A stretch of DNA of 64,000 bases from CAZDQL01 sp964507325 (GCA_964507325.1 CAZDQL010000005.1:1-64000), one strand, 5' to 3'. Shown: positions 51,733-61,183, counted from the stretch's first letter. Notes: generated by a model from the letters alone, not told the origin. Program-made: numbers and translations.

Positions 51733-54700
51733 TCAGCGGAATCGAGGAGCGCCGATGGCCATCTCCTTGAGCGCCCCCAGGTCCCGCTTGCCGCTCCCCA
51801 GCCGCGGCATCTCCTCCACCTCGACGAAGTCCCGCGCCCGCGGCCTGAAGAGCGCGGGCAGGTCGCTGCGGGAGAGCTCCTCCAGCACCTCGTCCACGGC
51901 GATGCCCAGCGGGGTGTGCACCACGACCAGCTTCTCCCCCTTGCGCTCGTCGGGGGCCGCGGTCACGGCGATGTCGGGGGTGTCGGCCCCCTCCCCCGCC
52001 AGCCGCGCGACGACCTCGGTGAGCTCCTCCTCCACCAGGCAGTGGGGCACCATCTCCCCCCCGATCTTGCTGAAGCGCGCCAGGCGGTCCACCAGGACCA
52101 GGAAGCCCTCCTCGTCCACCCGCGCCACGTCCCCGGTCACGTACCACCCCTCACCGAGAGCCTCTCTGGTGCGCTCGACGTCGTGCAGGTAGCCGCGCAT
52201 CACCGCCGCGCTCTTGACCTGCAGCAGACCCTGGGAGCCCACCGGCAGGATCTCGCCGCTCTCCGCGTCCAGCACCCGCACCGCGATCCCTGGCAGCGGC
52301 CGGCCGACGGTCCCGGGCTTGGCGGTGCGCTGCACCTCCCCCGCGCCGGGAGGGTCGGGCAGGTTGAAGGCCACCACCGGGCCGCACTCGGTGCAGCCGT
52401 AGCCCTCGAGCAGGGGCACGCCGTAGCGCTCCTCCCAGGCCCGGGCCAGCTTCCCGCTCAGCTTCTCGGCCCCGCAGATGGCGACCTCGAGCGCCGCGAA
52501 GGACTCGGCGGGGATGCGCCGCATCCAGGACTGACAGAGACTCGGCGTGGCGAGCAGCACCGTGACCCCTTCTTGGCCGCAGAGCTCGCCGATACGCTTG
52601 GCGTCGCGCGGGTTCTCGTGGCAGGCGACGCGCGCTCCCCCGAGCAGCGGCGCCCAGAGGGTCACCGTGTAGCCGAAGCTGTGGAAGTGGGGCAGGACGC
52701 CGAGGACGATGCGCCCCGATCCGAGCTCGAGGACCTCGGAGAGGCTGGCGACGTTCTCGAGGATGTTGGCGTGGGTCAGCTCGACCCCCTTGGGCTCCCC
52801 CGAGGTGCCGCTGGAGAAGAGCACCGCGGCCACCGCCGTCCGCTCCACACCCCGCGGGGCGGCGAGGTGCGCCAGCCAGGCCCCGGGGAGCAGGGCCAGG
52901 AGCACCGCCCGCACCCGGTCCCCGCTGGTGACCTCGCTCCCCAGCTGCTCCAGGTCGAGGGTGTGCTCTTCGTCGAGGGGAGATTTGCGACCCATCGCCG
53001 TCAGGGCGCGCTGCGCCGTGATCACCACCGTTGCCCCGCTGCGCTCCAGGAGCCGCTTCAAGGTCGGGTTGGGCAGGGTGGCGTTCAGGTTGACCACGGT
53101 GCGGCCGTCGAGGGTGAGGGCCAGGTTGGCGAGCGCACCTCCGATCCCCGGGGGCAGGAGCACCGCCACGCTCGAATCGGGGGGCAGGCGCCGGCGCAGA
53201 ACGCGCCGCAGGGCCAGGACCGAGATCAGGGTCCGCCGGTAGGTCAGGCGCCGGCCAGAGGAGTCCACCAGGGCCAGGCGGCGGGCGTAGCGCCGGGAGC
53301 TGGCGAGGAAGCGCGCGGCCAGGTTCGCCCCCGCGGCACTCTGCTCCCGGCGGCTGTCGGCGATCAGCTCCTGCACCCGCGCCCGCACCTCGGGGGCGGG
53401 GGTGTCGCCGGGGAGGGGCGCGCCGAAGCAGACGTCGATCGAACGGAAGATGCGGGTCGGCAGCTTCCAGAAGAAGCGCCCCCCGCGGAAGGAGAAGACG
53501 CTGCCCCACACCCGATCGAGGGCCACGGGGATCAGGGGCACGCCCGCCTGCTCGGCGATGCGCTCCAGCCCGCGCCGGAAGGGATTGATCATCCCGCTGC
53601 GGGTGATCACCCCCTCGGAGAAGATGCACACCAGCTCTCCCGCGGCGCAGTGCTCGGCGGCGAGCTCGAGGGTCTCCAGCTTGGCGCGCCCGCCGTCCCC
53701 CGCGGCGATCGGGATGGCCCCCATCTTGCGCGCGAACCAGCCCACGAGCGGGACCCGGAAGTAGTCGCGGTGCATCAGGTAGCGCACCTGCCGCGGCGAC
53801 CCGGCGGCCACCAGGATGGCGTCGATGAAGGAGACGTGGTTGGCGACGAGGAGCGCCCCCCCGTGCTCGGGGACGTGCCGCTGACCGCTGACCCGCAGGC
53901 GGTAGAGGCCGTGGGTCAGTCCCAAGAGCACCAGGCGCACGAAGAACTCCCCCGCGAAGACCAGGCTCAGGGCGGCGAAGCCCAGGAAGAGCAGCCCCCC
54001 CGCGAAGAACATCTCGCCGGGGTCGAGGTGCCCCACCTTGTCGAAGAGGGTGAAGAGGGGCGAGGCGAGCAGGATGCCGATGAAGTCCATCACCTCCGAC
54101 AGCCCCTGCACCGAGCCGCGGCGCTCCTCCCGCGGCAGGCCCTGCACCAGGCAGCGCACGGGGATCGTGAAGAGCCCCGAGAAGATGCCCATCGAGAAGA
54201 GGCAGGCGTGGACCAAGACCACCGAGTCGGGGGCGATCTGGATCGCGAGCAGCGAGCCCGCCATCCCGATCAGCCCCAGGGGGATCAGTCCCCCCTCGAT
54301 GCGGTCCCCCGACACGCGCCCCGCCACCCAGGCGCCGACGATGATCCCCAGGCCCGACATCGCCGTCAGCACGCTGGTGAGCGTCGCGGAGAGCTGCATG
54401 CGGACGCCGTAGGCGACCACCACCAGCAGGAAGGTGGCGGCCATCATGTAGAAGAAGGCGCTGGCGATGATGGCCAGGATCAGGTGCCGGTTGCCCTCGG
54501 TGGCCTTCCAGTGGGAGATGAACTCCGCCATCGGGTTCCAGCGCAGGCGCCGGTGGGGATCGACTGCGGGGAGCGTCTCGATGCGCAGGGAGATGATCCA
54601 CCCCAGGGTGGCGAAGCCCACGTACCAGAGGCCCCCGATCCAGAGCAGGTCGCCGAGCTGGTCGCGGAAGACGCCCCCCAGGAAGACGCCCGCCAGGATG

Positions 54701-55215
54701 GCGATCATCGTCGAGCTCTGGATCAGCGCGTTGGCGCGGCTGAGCTCCCGCTCACCCACCAGCTCCTTGATGCAGCCGTACTTGCTGGGGCCGAAGAGGG
54801 CCGACTGGGACCCCATCATGAGCACCGTCACCAAGAGCAGCCCGTAGTCGCGCAGGGCGAAGGCCAGGGTGGCCATCACCATGACCAGGATCTCGATGAA
54901 GTTGGCCCACTTGATGATCGTGATCTTCGAGAGGCGGTCGGCGAGGGAGCCGGTCAGCGGCCCGAGCACCACGAAGGGCAGGGCGAAGAGCAGGGGCGGC
55001 AGGGCCTGGGGGGACATCAGGTTGCCGAGACCTCCCCCCCAGGGGTGCTCGGTGATCCAACCCACGGCACCCCCTGCCTGGGCGCCGACGCTCGCGGTGG
55101 CGGCGGCGGTCGCCAGGAAGACCACCAGCTGCTTGAAGGCGTTGTCGTTGAACGCCCCCAGGAACTGGGTCAGGACCATCGCTCCGAAGGAGCGCTCTTT
55201 CAGGAGGTGGAGCAT
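51733..55215 (-). CDS. aas: LplT-Aas type fusion: MFS transporter, acyltransferase and acyl-ACP ligase
   Basis: A 1160-residue three-domain protein. Residues 1-420 form an MFS transporter (SFGAMVLTQFLGAFNDNAFKQ, typical of lysophospholipid flippase LplT). Residues 430-640 are a PlsC-type acyltransferase with NHVSFID and the EGVITRSG motif. Residues 660-1160 are an AMP-binding ligase with LFSSGTSGEPKG. The fusion would flip lysophospholipid inward, activate a fatty acid and re-acylate it, as separate LplT and Aas do in E. coli. The glycosyltransferase gene lies just upstream on the same strand. Confidence 0.92.
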   Translation of the reverse strand: MLHLLKERSFGAMVLTQFLGAFNDNAFKQLVVFLATAAATASVGAQAGGAVGWITEHPWGGGLGNLMSPQALPPLLFALPFVVLGPLTGSLADRLSKITIIKWANFIEILVMVMATLAFALRDYGLLLVTVLMMGSQSALFGPSKYGCIKELVGERELSRANALIQSSTMIAILAGVFLGGVFRDQLGDLLWIGGLWYVGFATLGWIISLRIETLPAVDPHRRLRWNPMAEFISHWKATEGNRHLILAIIASAFFYMMAATFLLVVVAYGVRMQLSATLTSVLTAMSGLGIIVGAWVAGRVSGDRIEGGLIPLGLIGMAGSLLAIQIAPDSVVLVHACLFSMGIFSGLFTIPVRCLVQGLPREERRGSVQGLSEVMDFIGILLASPLFTLFDKVGHLDPGEMFFAGGLLFLGFAALSLVFAGEFFVRLVLLGLTHGLYRLRVSGQRHVPEHGGALLVANHVSFIDAILVAAGSPRQVRYLMHRDYFRVPLVGWFARKMGAIPIAAGDGGRAKLETLELAAEHCAAGELVCIFSEGVITRSGMINPFRRGLERIAEQAGVPLIPVALDRVWGSVFSFRGGRFFWKLPTRIFRSIDVCFGAPLPGDTPAPEVRARVQELIADSRREQSAAGANLAARFLASSRRYARRLALVDSSGRRLTYRRTLISVLALRRVLRRRLPPDSSVAVLLPPGIGGALANLALTLDGRTVVNLNATLPNPTLKRLLERSGATVVITAQRALTAMGRKSPLDEEHTLDLEQLGSEVTSGDRVRAVLLALLPGAWLAHLAAPRGVERTAVAAVLFSSGTSGEPKGVELTHANILENVASLSEVLELGSGRIVLGVLPHFHSFGYTVTLWAPLLGGARVACHENPRDAKRIGELCGQEGVTVLLATPSLCQSWMRRIPAESFAALEVAICGAEKLSGKLARAWEERYGVPLLEGYGCTECGPVVAFNLPDPPGAGEVQRTAKPGTVGRPLPGIAVRVLDAESGEILPVGSQGLLQVKSAAVMRGYLHDVERTREALGEGWYVTGDVARVDEEGFLVLVDRLARFSKIGGEMVPHCLVEEELTEVVARLAGEGADTPDIAVTAAPDERKGEKLVVVHTPLGIAVDEVLEELSRSDLPALFRPRARDFVEVEEMPRLGSGKRDLGALKEMAIGAPRFR

Positions 55216-55293
55216 CGGGGTTCTGGATCCCCCAGCTTCGGAAAACTGGGCCTCCCATGCCCGGATCCCCGCGGGGCGGGGGCTTCGCCCAGC

Positions 55294-56379
55294 TTATCGA
55301 TGGGCCGCCAGGCGCTCCAGACCCGCCAGGCTCTCGGCGTGGTCCGGCTTGAAGGCCAGGGCGCGCCGGTAGTACTCGCGCGCATCCTCCGGCATCTCCA
55401 GGCACTCCCGCATCACCGCCAGGTGGTAGGCGGGGCCCCAGGTGTGGGCCGCCTCGGCGGAGGAGCCCCCCAGGCCGTCGGAGTTGGAGAGCTCGAGGCA
55501 GCGCTGGAAGCGCGCCTCCGCCAGCTCCAGGTGCCCCACGTCGAGGGCGAGCAACCCCTCGACGTAGCTGGTGTCGGCGCGCTCCGCGAAGGCGGGCGCG
55601 ACCTGCTGCAGGAGCGCGAGCGCCTCCAGGGAGCGGCCCAGCCGGCGCATGGTGTGGCAGGTGAGCTCCACCAGGAGCGCCAGGTAGGGGGCGCCGACGT
55701 CGACGTGGTCGAGGGCGCTGGTGAAGGCCTCCAGCGCCGCTTCGTGATTCTCCCCCACCAGGTGCGTGCGACCGAGCTGGTACCAGTGGTAGGCGTCCTG
55801 CGGCTCCTCGGCCACGAGCCCCTCGAGGAAGCGCCGGTTGCGCGCCACCTTGTCCTTGCCGGAGATGGAATCGCCGCGGTAGCCGTAGTGGGCCACCTCC
55901 AGCCCGACGTGCCGAGCCGGGGCGGGGCCCTCTCCGAAGTGCGGCTGCTCGTGGAAGCGGCCCACGTAGCGGAGGTCGGGGCGCCGCGGGAAGAAGCGCG
56001 AGACGCGGCTGCGCAGGTCCCCCTGCTCCTGGCGATCGACGATCGTCACCTGCCCCGCCCGGTCGGGATGGGCGGCGGCGAAGGCCTCCAGGCAAGCGCG
56101 GGCGTCGGGGTCCTCGAGCGCCTCGTCGGCGTCCAGGACCAGGATCCAGTCGCCGGTGGCCATGGCCAGGGAGGCGTTGCGGGCGGCGGCGAAATCCTCC
56201 GTCCACTGGAACTCCTCGACCCGAGCCCCGGCCGCGCGGGCGATCTCGACGGTGCGATCCCGGGAGCCGGTGTCGAGGATGCACAGCTCGTCGACCACGC
56301 CGGCGACCGAAGCGAGGCAGCGCGGGAGGTCCGCCTCCTCGTCGCGGACGATGGCGCAGAGGCTGATTTTGGGGCGCAT
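55294..56379 (-). CDS. Family 2 glycosyltransferase with TPR tail
   Basis: A 361-residue protein. Residues 1-220 are a GT2 domain: SLCAIVRDEEADLPRCL, LDTGSRDRTVEIA, WILVLDADEALED with the DxD metal site, and YVGRFHEQP. The C-terminal part is TPR-like (YHWYQLGRTHLVGENHEAALEAFTSAL and later repeats). Such proteins add sugars to surface glycans. It starts with ATG at 56379. The acceptor is unknown. Confidence 0.88.
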   Translation of the reverse strand: MRPKISLCAIVRDEEADLPRCLASVAGVVDELCILDTGSRDRTVEIARAAGARVEEFQWTEDFAAARNASLAMATGDWILVLDADEALEDPDARACLEAFAAAHPDRAGQVTIVDRQEQGDLRSRVSRFFPRRPDLRYVGRFHEQPHFGEGPAPARHVGLEVAHYGYRGDSISGKDKVARNRRFLEGLVAEEPQDAYHWYQLGRTHLVGENHEAALEAFTSALDHVDVGAPYLALLVELTCHTMRRLGRSLEALALLQQVAPAFAERADTSYVEGLLALDVGHLELAEARFQRCLELSNSDGLGGSSAEAAHTWGPAYHLAVMRECLEMPEDAREYYRRALAFKPDHAESLAGLERLAAHR

Positions 56380-56520
56380 CCTAGGGGTATCGGGCGCCCC
56401 CCCCGATCCCTTGAGCCCCCCGCGTGAGGGCGCCTTCCCACCCCCGGGACCCCCCCTGGGGAGGGATGGGGGCCAGGCGGCGTCAAGCTGGGGGCCGATC
56501 GACCCGATACCTTGGAGACC

Positions 56521-56874
56521 ATGAAGAAGCGCCTTTCCATCCCCGTCCTGTCCCTGGCCCTCGTCACCGGCTACGGCGTCGGACAGCAGGCCCAGGACGA
56601 CGTCATGGCCCAGCAGGTGGACGCCCTGACCAAGCGGGTCGAGGCGGTCGAGGGCTACCTCCAGGCCCAGGCGAAGGCGATGCAGGCCTCCAGCGCCGCG
56701 GTCGACCTCGCGGTCGAGCAGGGCTTCACCTCGGGCATCAACTTCGAATCGCGCCAGACCCTGGTGAAGGCCTGGCAGGCGCGCGCCAAGGCGGCCGGCG
56801 TCAACGTCCCCGGCGTCAAGGAAGCCAAGCAGGTCGAGCCGATCGACCCGCGGCTGAAGCGCCGAGGCCGCTAG
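56521..56874 (+). CDS. Small secreted coiled-coil protein
   Basis: A 117-residue protein with a signal peptide of about 20 residues (MKKRLSIPVLSLALVTGYG) and a central helix-forming region (QQVDALTKRVEAVEGYLQAQAKAM) predicted to form a coiled coil. The ATG at 56521 gives the signal peptide; a longer start at 56512 is also in frame. No family recognised. It is divergent from the glycosyltransferase. Confidence 0.65.
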   Translation: MKKRLSIPVLSLALVTGYGVGQQAQDDVMAQQVDALTKRVEAVEGYLQAQAKAMQASSAAVDLAVEQGFTSGINFESRQTLVKAWQARAKAAGVNVPGVKEAKQVEPIDPRLKRRGR

Positions 56875-56914
56875 GGTCCTCGGTACGCGGAGCCCCGGGC
56901 GGTATCCTCGCCCC

Positions 56915-58552
56915 GTGCACCGACACGTCGACCGCTACCTGCACCGCCTGGCGAACACCCGGGGCGCTTCTCCCCACACCCTGAAGGCCTACGGCGGCGA
57001 CCTGGCGGACTTCGCGGGGTTCCTCGAGGAGCGCGGGATCGACGAACCCGCCGCGCTCACCCGCCGCGCCCTGCGCTCCTGGTTGGCGGAGCTCGACGAA
57101 CGGGGCCTGGCGAAGAGCAGCGTCCAGCGCAAGCTCTCGGCGGTGCGCGGCCTGCTCGACCACCTGGTGCGGGAGGGGCTGCTCGAGTCGAGCCCTGCGT
57201 CGGGTCTGCGCCAGCGGCGCGGAGGGCGGCACCTGCCGGCGGTGCTCTCGGAGGAGGAGATCGAGGCGCTGCTCGCCGCGCCGGACGCCACCACCCCCCT
57301 GGGCCGGCGCGACCGCGCCATCCTCGAGGTGATGTACTCCGCGGGGACGCGGGCGGCGGAGACGGTGGGGCTGGACCGCGACGACCTCGACCTGGCGCGC
57401 GGCATCGCCCGCGTGCTGGGCAAGGGGCGCAAGGAGCGCCTGGCGGCCCTGGGGCGCCCGGCGGTCGAGGCCCTGCGGGAGTACCTGAGCGATCCCCGCC
57501 GCCCGAAGCCCGCCTCGGCGGCTCCCAAGGCGGTCTTCCTGAATCGCAGCGGCGGGCGCCTCTCCACCCGCTCCCTCGAGCGCCTGATCGCCAAGGCCGC
57601 CCAACGCGCGGGGATCCGCCGCCACACCACCCCCCACACCCTGCGGCACAGCTTCGCCACCCACCTCCTGAACCGCGGCGCCGACCTGCGCGCCGTCCAG
57701 GAGCTGCTCGGCCACGCCCACCTGGTGACGACCCAGATCTACACCCACGTCTTGATCTCGCGCAGGCGCGCGCGGAGTAGACCCCGGGTAAGCTCTGCGC
57801 CAATGTTGGACCTGGTCGCCATTCTCGCCATCGCCCTCCTCGGAGGCCTCTTGCCGCTGCTCGCCCGCTGGGGGGAGCGCGGGCAGCACACGGCCCTCGC
57901 CCTGTCGACGGGGATCTTCCTGGGGGCGGTCTTCCTGCACTTCCTGCCCGCTCTCTCCGAGCTCTCCCTGGGCCACGGCGCGGAGTCGGGACACCACCAC
58001 GGCGGGGACCCCTGGTTGTGGTTGATCGTCCTCGTGGGGGTGCTCGGGATCTACCTCTTCGAGGCCCTGGTGCTGCGCACCCACGACCACGACGAGCTGC
58101 ACCGCCACCGGGCGGTGAGCTGGGGCGCCTTCCTCGGCCTCGCCGTGCACGCCCTGACCAGCGGCGTGAGCTACGGCGCGGCGCGGCAGTACGAGGAGGT
58201 GTCCGACGCGCTCCTGATGGCGATCGTCGCCCACAAGGGGTTCGAGGCCTTCTCGCTGACGACGGTCTTCCTCCTGGCGGCGATGAGTCGAGCGCGGCTC
58301 TGCGCGCTGGTGGTGGGCTTCTCCCTGGTGACCCCGGTGGGGATCCTGCTCGGCGACCAGTTGACCGCCGCCCTGGGTGACGCGGGCACGGCGGTGTTGA
58401 CGGCGCTGGCGGCGGGGACCTTCCTGTACGTGTGCCTCTGCGAGCTCCTGGTGGAGGTCTTCCACCACCGGGAGGACAGCGGCAAGAAGATCTTCCTGCT
58501 GGCGCTCGGGATCGCCTTGACCTTCTTCTTCGAGCAGATCGGGGGGGTGTGA
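56915..58552 (+). CDS. Tyrosine recombinase (Xer-like) in one frame with a ZIP metal transporter
   Basis: A 545-residue open frame. Residues 1-285 are a complete Xer-type recombinase: SAM-like N domain and catalytic Arg in SAGTRAAE, Lys in GKGRKE, His-x2-Arg in HTLRHSFATH, His in LLGHAHLVTT, Tyr in QIYTHV. Its usual end is followed without a stop by SRPRVSSAP and then MLDLVAIL, a ZIP transporter (residues 297-545) with Arg/His-rich loops. A stop lies one base out of frame at the join (TAG near 57777), so two separate genes joined by an indel are equally likely. Start is GTG. Xer recombinases resolve chromosome dimers. Confidence 0.75.
   Translation: MHRHVDRYLHRLANTRGASPHTLKAYGGDLADFAGFLEERGIDEPAALTRRALRSWLAELDERGLAKSSVQRKLSAVRGLLDHLVREGLLESSPASGLRQRRGGRHLPAVLSEEEIEALLAAPDATTPLGRRDRAILEVMYSAGTRAAETVGLDRDDLDLARGIARVLGKGRKERLAALGRPAVEALREYLSDPRRPKPASAAPKAVFLNRSGGRLSTRSLERLIAKAAQRAGIRRHTTPHTLRHSFATHLLNRGADLRAVQELLGHAHLVTTQIYTHVLISRRRARSRPRVSSAPMLDLVAILAIALLGGLLPLLARWGERGQHTALALSTGIFLGAVFLHFLPALSELSLGHGAESGHHHGGDPWLWLIVLVGVLGIYLFEALVLRTHDHDELHRHRAVSWGAFLGLAVHALTSGVSYGAARQYEEVSDALLMAIVAHKGFEAFSLTTVFLLAAMSRARLCALVVGFSLVTPVGILLGDQLTAALGDAGTAVLTALAAGTFLYVCLCELLVEVFHHREDSGKKIFLLALGIALTFFFEQIGGV
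57803..58552 (+). other. ZIP-family metal transporter (domain or separate gene)
   Basis: The 249-residue segment from ATG 57803 has about seven hydrophobic segments, a His-rich loop (GAESGHHHGGD) and the helix IV-like signature HALTSGVSYG followed by a second His-Glu pair in HKGFEAFS. These match ZIP transporters, which move Zn, Fe or Mn toward the cytoplasm. No ribosome-binding site is clear before 57803. It overlaps the next permease by 4 nt (GTGA). Confidence 0.75.
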
Positions 58553-59658
58553 GCTACCTCGTCGAGTGGGGGCTGGAGCTCTGGGCGATCCTCGCCCAAT
58601 CGGGGCCCTTCCTGCTCCTGGGGCTGGCGCTGGCGGGGCTGCTCGGGGTGCTCGTGCCCCAGGCCGCGATCGTGGCGCACCTCGGGCGCAACGACTTCTC
58701 GGCGGTGGGCAAGGCCGCCCTGCTCGGCGCCCCGATCCCGCTCTGCTCCTGCTCGGTGCTGCCCACCGCGGCGGCGCTGCGGCGCGCGGGGGCGAGCAAG
58801 GGCGCCACCAGCGCCTTCCTGATCTCCACGCCCGAGACGGGGGTCGACTCGATCGGCATCACCTGGGCCCTGACCAATCCGGTGCTGACTGTGGCGCGCC
58901 CCCTGGCGGCGATCGCCACCGCCCTGGCCTCGGGGCTGGCGGTCAACCTGATGGTGCGCCGGGGGTGGGAGGAGGAGCGCCCCGCCGAAGCGGATTCCGC
59001 CGACTGCGCGTGTCAGGCGTCGGAGGATGCGTGCGAGAGCGAGCCCGCCCCCACGGGGGGTGTCGCCCGCCGCGCGGCACGCTACGCCTTCGGGACCCTG
59101 ATGGCGGACTTGGCCCCCTGGCTGGCGGTGGGGCTCTTGCTCTCCGCCCTGATCGCGGTCTTCGTCCCCTCCGACTTCTTCGGCACGGTCGTCCCCGACG
59201 GGGCTCCGGCGATGGGGCTGATGCTCCTGGTGGGGATCCCCACCTACGTCTGCGCCACCGCCAGCACCCCGGTGGCGGCGGCCCTGATCGCCAAGGGGCT
59301 CGAGCCGGGGGCGGCGCTGGTCTTCCTCCTGGCCGGGCCCGCCACCAACCTGGCGACGATCGCCGTCGTGCGGGGGCTGCTCGGCAATCGGGTGGCGGTG
59401 GTCTACCTGGTCTCGATCGCCGCTCTGGCCCTGGGGGCGGGGGCGCTCCTGGCCGGCCTGGACCGCTGGTTCGACCTGGGCGCCTCCCAGGTGGTGGCGG
59501 GGGCCGCGGGAGAGGCACCGGGTCCCCTGAACGCCGTCGGCGGGGGGCTCCTGGGGTTGCTGATCGTGGCGCACCTGATTGCGCGCCGGGCGCGCAGGCA
59601 GGCAAGCGCCCTGGACCGGGACGAAATCGCGGCGGGGGACGAGACAACTCGGGGTTGA
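58549..59658 (+). CDS. DUF318/ArsP-type permease (metal or metalloid efflux)
   Basis: A 369-residue membrane protein with about ten helices. The CSCSVLPTAAALRRAGASKG motif is the permease family hallmark, repeated in a related form as CATASTPVAAALIAKGL in the second half. Known relatives move trivalent arsenicals (ArsP) or Cu/Zn (SO_0444 type). Between the halves there is a Cys-rich loop (DCACQASEDACES) that could bind metal. The start is GTG at 58549, overlapping the ZIP stop. Substrate uncertain. Confidence 0.85.
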   Translation: MSYLVEWGLELWAILAQSGPFLLLGLALAGLLGVLVPQAAIVAHLGRNDFSAVGKAALLGAPIPLCSCSVLPTAAALRRAGASKGATSAFLISTPETGVDSIGITWALTNPVLTVARPLAAIATALASGLAVNLMVRRGWEEERPAEADSADCACQASEDACESEPAPTGGVARRAARYAFGTLMADLAPWLAVGLLLSALIAVFVPSDFFGTVVPDGAPAMGLMLLVGIPTYVCATASTPVAAALIAKGLEPGAALVFLLAGPATNLATIAVVRGLLGNRVAVVYLVSIAALALGAGALLAGLDRWFDLGASQVVAGAAGEAPGPLNAVGGGLLGLLIVAHLIARRARRQASALDRDEIAAGDETTRG

Positions 59659-59750
59659 TCGGCTACCTTTTTCCGCTTCGTGAGCCCGGAGAACGCTCCG
59701 CTTTGGCTCTCGTCCTCTCCCCCAAGGCCTCCATCCTCGAGGTACGTCCC

Positions 59751-60041
59751 ATGTCCCGCACCTGCCAAGTCACTGGTCGCGGCACCAAGGTCGGCGGCAG
59801 CATCGCCCGCCGGGGTCTGCCCAAGAAGAAGGGCGGCGTCGGCCTGCGCATCACCGGTCACACCAAGCGCAAGTTCAAGGTCAACGTCCAGAAGAAGCGC
59901 ATCTGGGTCCCGGAGCTGGGGGAGTACGTCACCGTCAAGCTATCCACGCGCGCGCTGCGCACGATCAACAAGAACGGCGCCTTCCCGACCCTCCTGAAGG
60001 CGGGCTTGATCAAGCCCAAGCGCAAGGCGCGGGAGGCGTAG
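59751..60041 (+). CDS. rpmB: 50S ribosomal protein L28
   Basis: A 96-residue L28, longer than the 78-residue E. coli protein by an N-terminal extension and a C-terminal tail. Diagnostic parts are CQVTGRGTKVGGSIARRG, GHTKRKFKVNVQKKRIW, and TVKLSTRALRTINKNG. The ATG at 59751 is the conserved start. Upstream is the permease and 90 nt of intergenic sequence that contain no clear promoter. Confidence 0.95.
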   Translation: MSRTCQVTGRGTKVGGSIARRGLPKKKGGVGLRITGHTKRKFKVNVQKKRIWVPELGEYVTVKLSTRALRTINKNGAFPTLLKAGLIKPKRKAREA

Positions 60042-60057
60042 GGGGCCGGAGACTTCC

Positions 60058-60624
60058 TTGGCGGTCGGTCGGTGTGGAGGGCTTCCTTTCGGGGGGCTCC
60101 TGTGCACCCTTCTTCTGACGCTGGGTGGCGGTCTCCTCGCGGGTTGCGGCCCCGCGGCGAGCCAGGTGGAGGAGGAGCCGGATCCCCCTCCCGTGGGGCC
60201 GACCGTGGAGATCACCTTCAAGCACCTCTCCCTGCTCGGCGTCGACGTGAAGGAGATTCTGGACGCCCTCTTCGAAGGGGGGGAAGCGGCGAGAAGCTGG
60301 GAGTTCCCGGAGTCGCTCCAGGACCTGGATGGCCGAGAGGTCGGTATCGCCGGCTACATGCTCCCCCTCGACTGGAGCGCGGACGGAGAACGCGTGAAGC
60401 ACTTCATGCTGGTGCGCGACCTGGCTGATTGCTGCTTCGGTGGCATGCCGCGGCCGGACGAGTGGGTGGACGTGACGATGGGGGCGGGCAAGTTCGCAGA
60501 TTTCCTCTACCGCCGGCCGGTGCGCGTCGAGGGGCGCTTCTCATTGGGGGCGAACTGGACCGAGGGTGACCTGGTGCCCAGTACCTTCCAGATGCTGGGG
60601 CGGTCCGTCGAGCGCTACCCGTGA
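60058..60624 (+). CDS. DUF3299 lipoprotein
   Basis: A 188-residue protein with a lipoprotein signal (LLLTLGGGLLAGC, Cys30 lipid site). The mature domain has the DUF3299 pattern GREVGIAGYMLPLD, RVKHFMLVRDLADCCFGGMPRPDEWVDV. The start is TTG at 60058 with a GGAG ribosome-binding site 7 nt upstream. The adjacent Cys pair may bind metal or haem. Function unknown; DUF3299 proteins are common in Planctomycetota and Proteobacteria. Confidence 0.8.
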   Translation: MAVGRCGGLPFGGLLCTLLLTLGGGLLAGCGPAASQVEEEPDPPPVGPTVEITFKHLSLLGVDVKEILDALFEGGEAARSWEFPESLQDLDGREVGIAGYMLPLDWSADGERVKHFMLVRDLADCCFGGMPRPDEWVDVTMGAGKFADFLYRRPVRVEGRFSLGANWTEGDLVPSTFQMLGRSVERYP

Positions 60625-60631
60625 GGGTCGC

Positions 60632-61183
60632 TCACCGCGCTCCCACGAGGGTCTCCCCCACCGAGCGCAGGACGTCCCGGTAGGTGGGCGGCAGGTCGCG
60701 GGCCCAGCGCTCGAGCAGGTCCAGGTTCTCGTCCAGATCGCCCTCCTGGAGGGCGTCGCGCAGGGCGGCCACCGCGGGCTGGAGCTCCACCAGGGCCTGC
60801 GTCGCCTCGCGGTCGGCTCGCGCCTCTTGCGCCTCGGCCAGCTCGAGGGCCTGGCGGCAGTGGGTCGCGTCGCAGCTCGCCTCCTGGGCGATCATCCCGG
60901 CCAACGTGGAGCGCTCCGATGCCTGGACCGCGGCCCAGGCGGCCTCCTCGAGGTGACTCTCCCGGGGGGGCGCTTCACCCAGGAGGAAGTGCTCGCGCAT
61001 CCCGCGCCGCGCCCGATAGAGGCTCTCGAGCTGGGCGTCCCACTCCCGCCAGGCGGAGGCCTCGCGGGCGTGGAGCTGACGCGGATCGGAGGGGAGGGCG
61101 GGCGCCGTCTGGCGGCAGGCGCCGAGCAGGGCCAGAAGGCCCACAAGCGCCAGGAGCGGGAGGGCGTGCTTGGTTCGTCGCAT
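60632..61183 (-). CDS. Predicted lipoprotein
   Basis: A 183-residue protein with a lipobox (LVGLLALLGAC) and a mainly helical mature part with repeated Ala/Glu/Gln patterns. I do not recognise the family. The ATG at 61183 is used; an in-frame GTG lies three codons upstream. It is convergent with the DUF3299 gene, 7 nt apart. Confidence 0.65.
   Translation of the reverse strand: MRRTKHALPLLALVGLLALLGACRQTAPALPSDPRQLHAREASAWREWDAQLESLYRARRGMREHFLLGEAPPRESHLEEAAWAAVQASERSTLAGMIAQEASCDATHCRQALELAEAQEARADREATQALVELQPAVAALRDALQEGDLDENLDLLERWARDLPPTYRDVLRSVGETLVGAR

Noticed and set aside
51652..56427. A 1591-residue open frame on the plus strand
   Set aside because: It is antisense to the aas-like and glycosyltransferase genes, with low-complexity Arg/Gly/His/Gln-rich composition typical of antisense frames in high-GC DNA and no recognisable domain.
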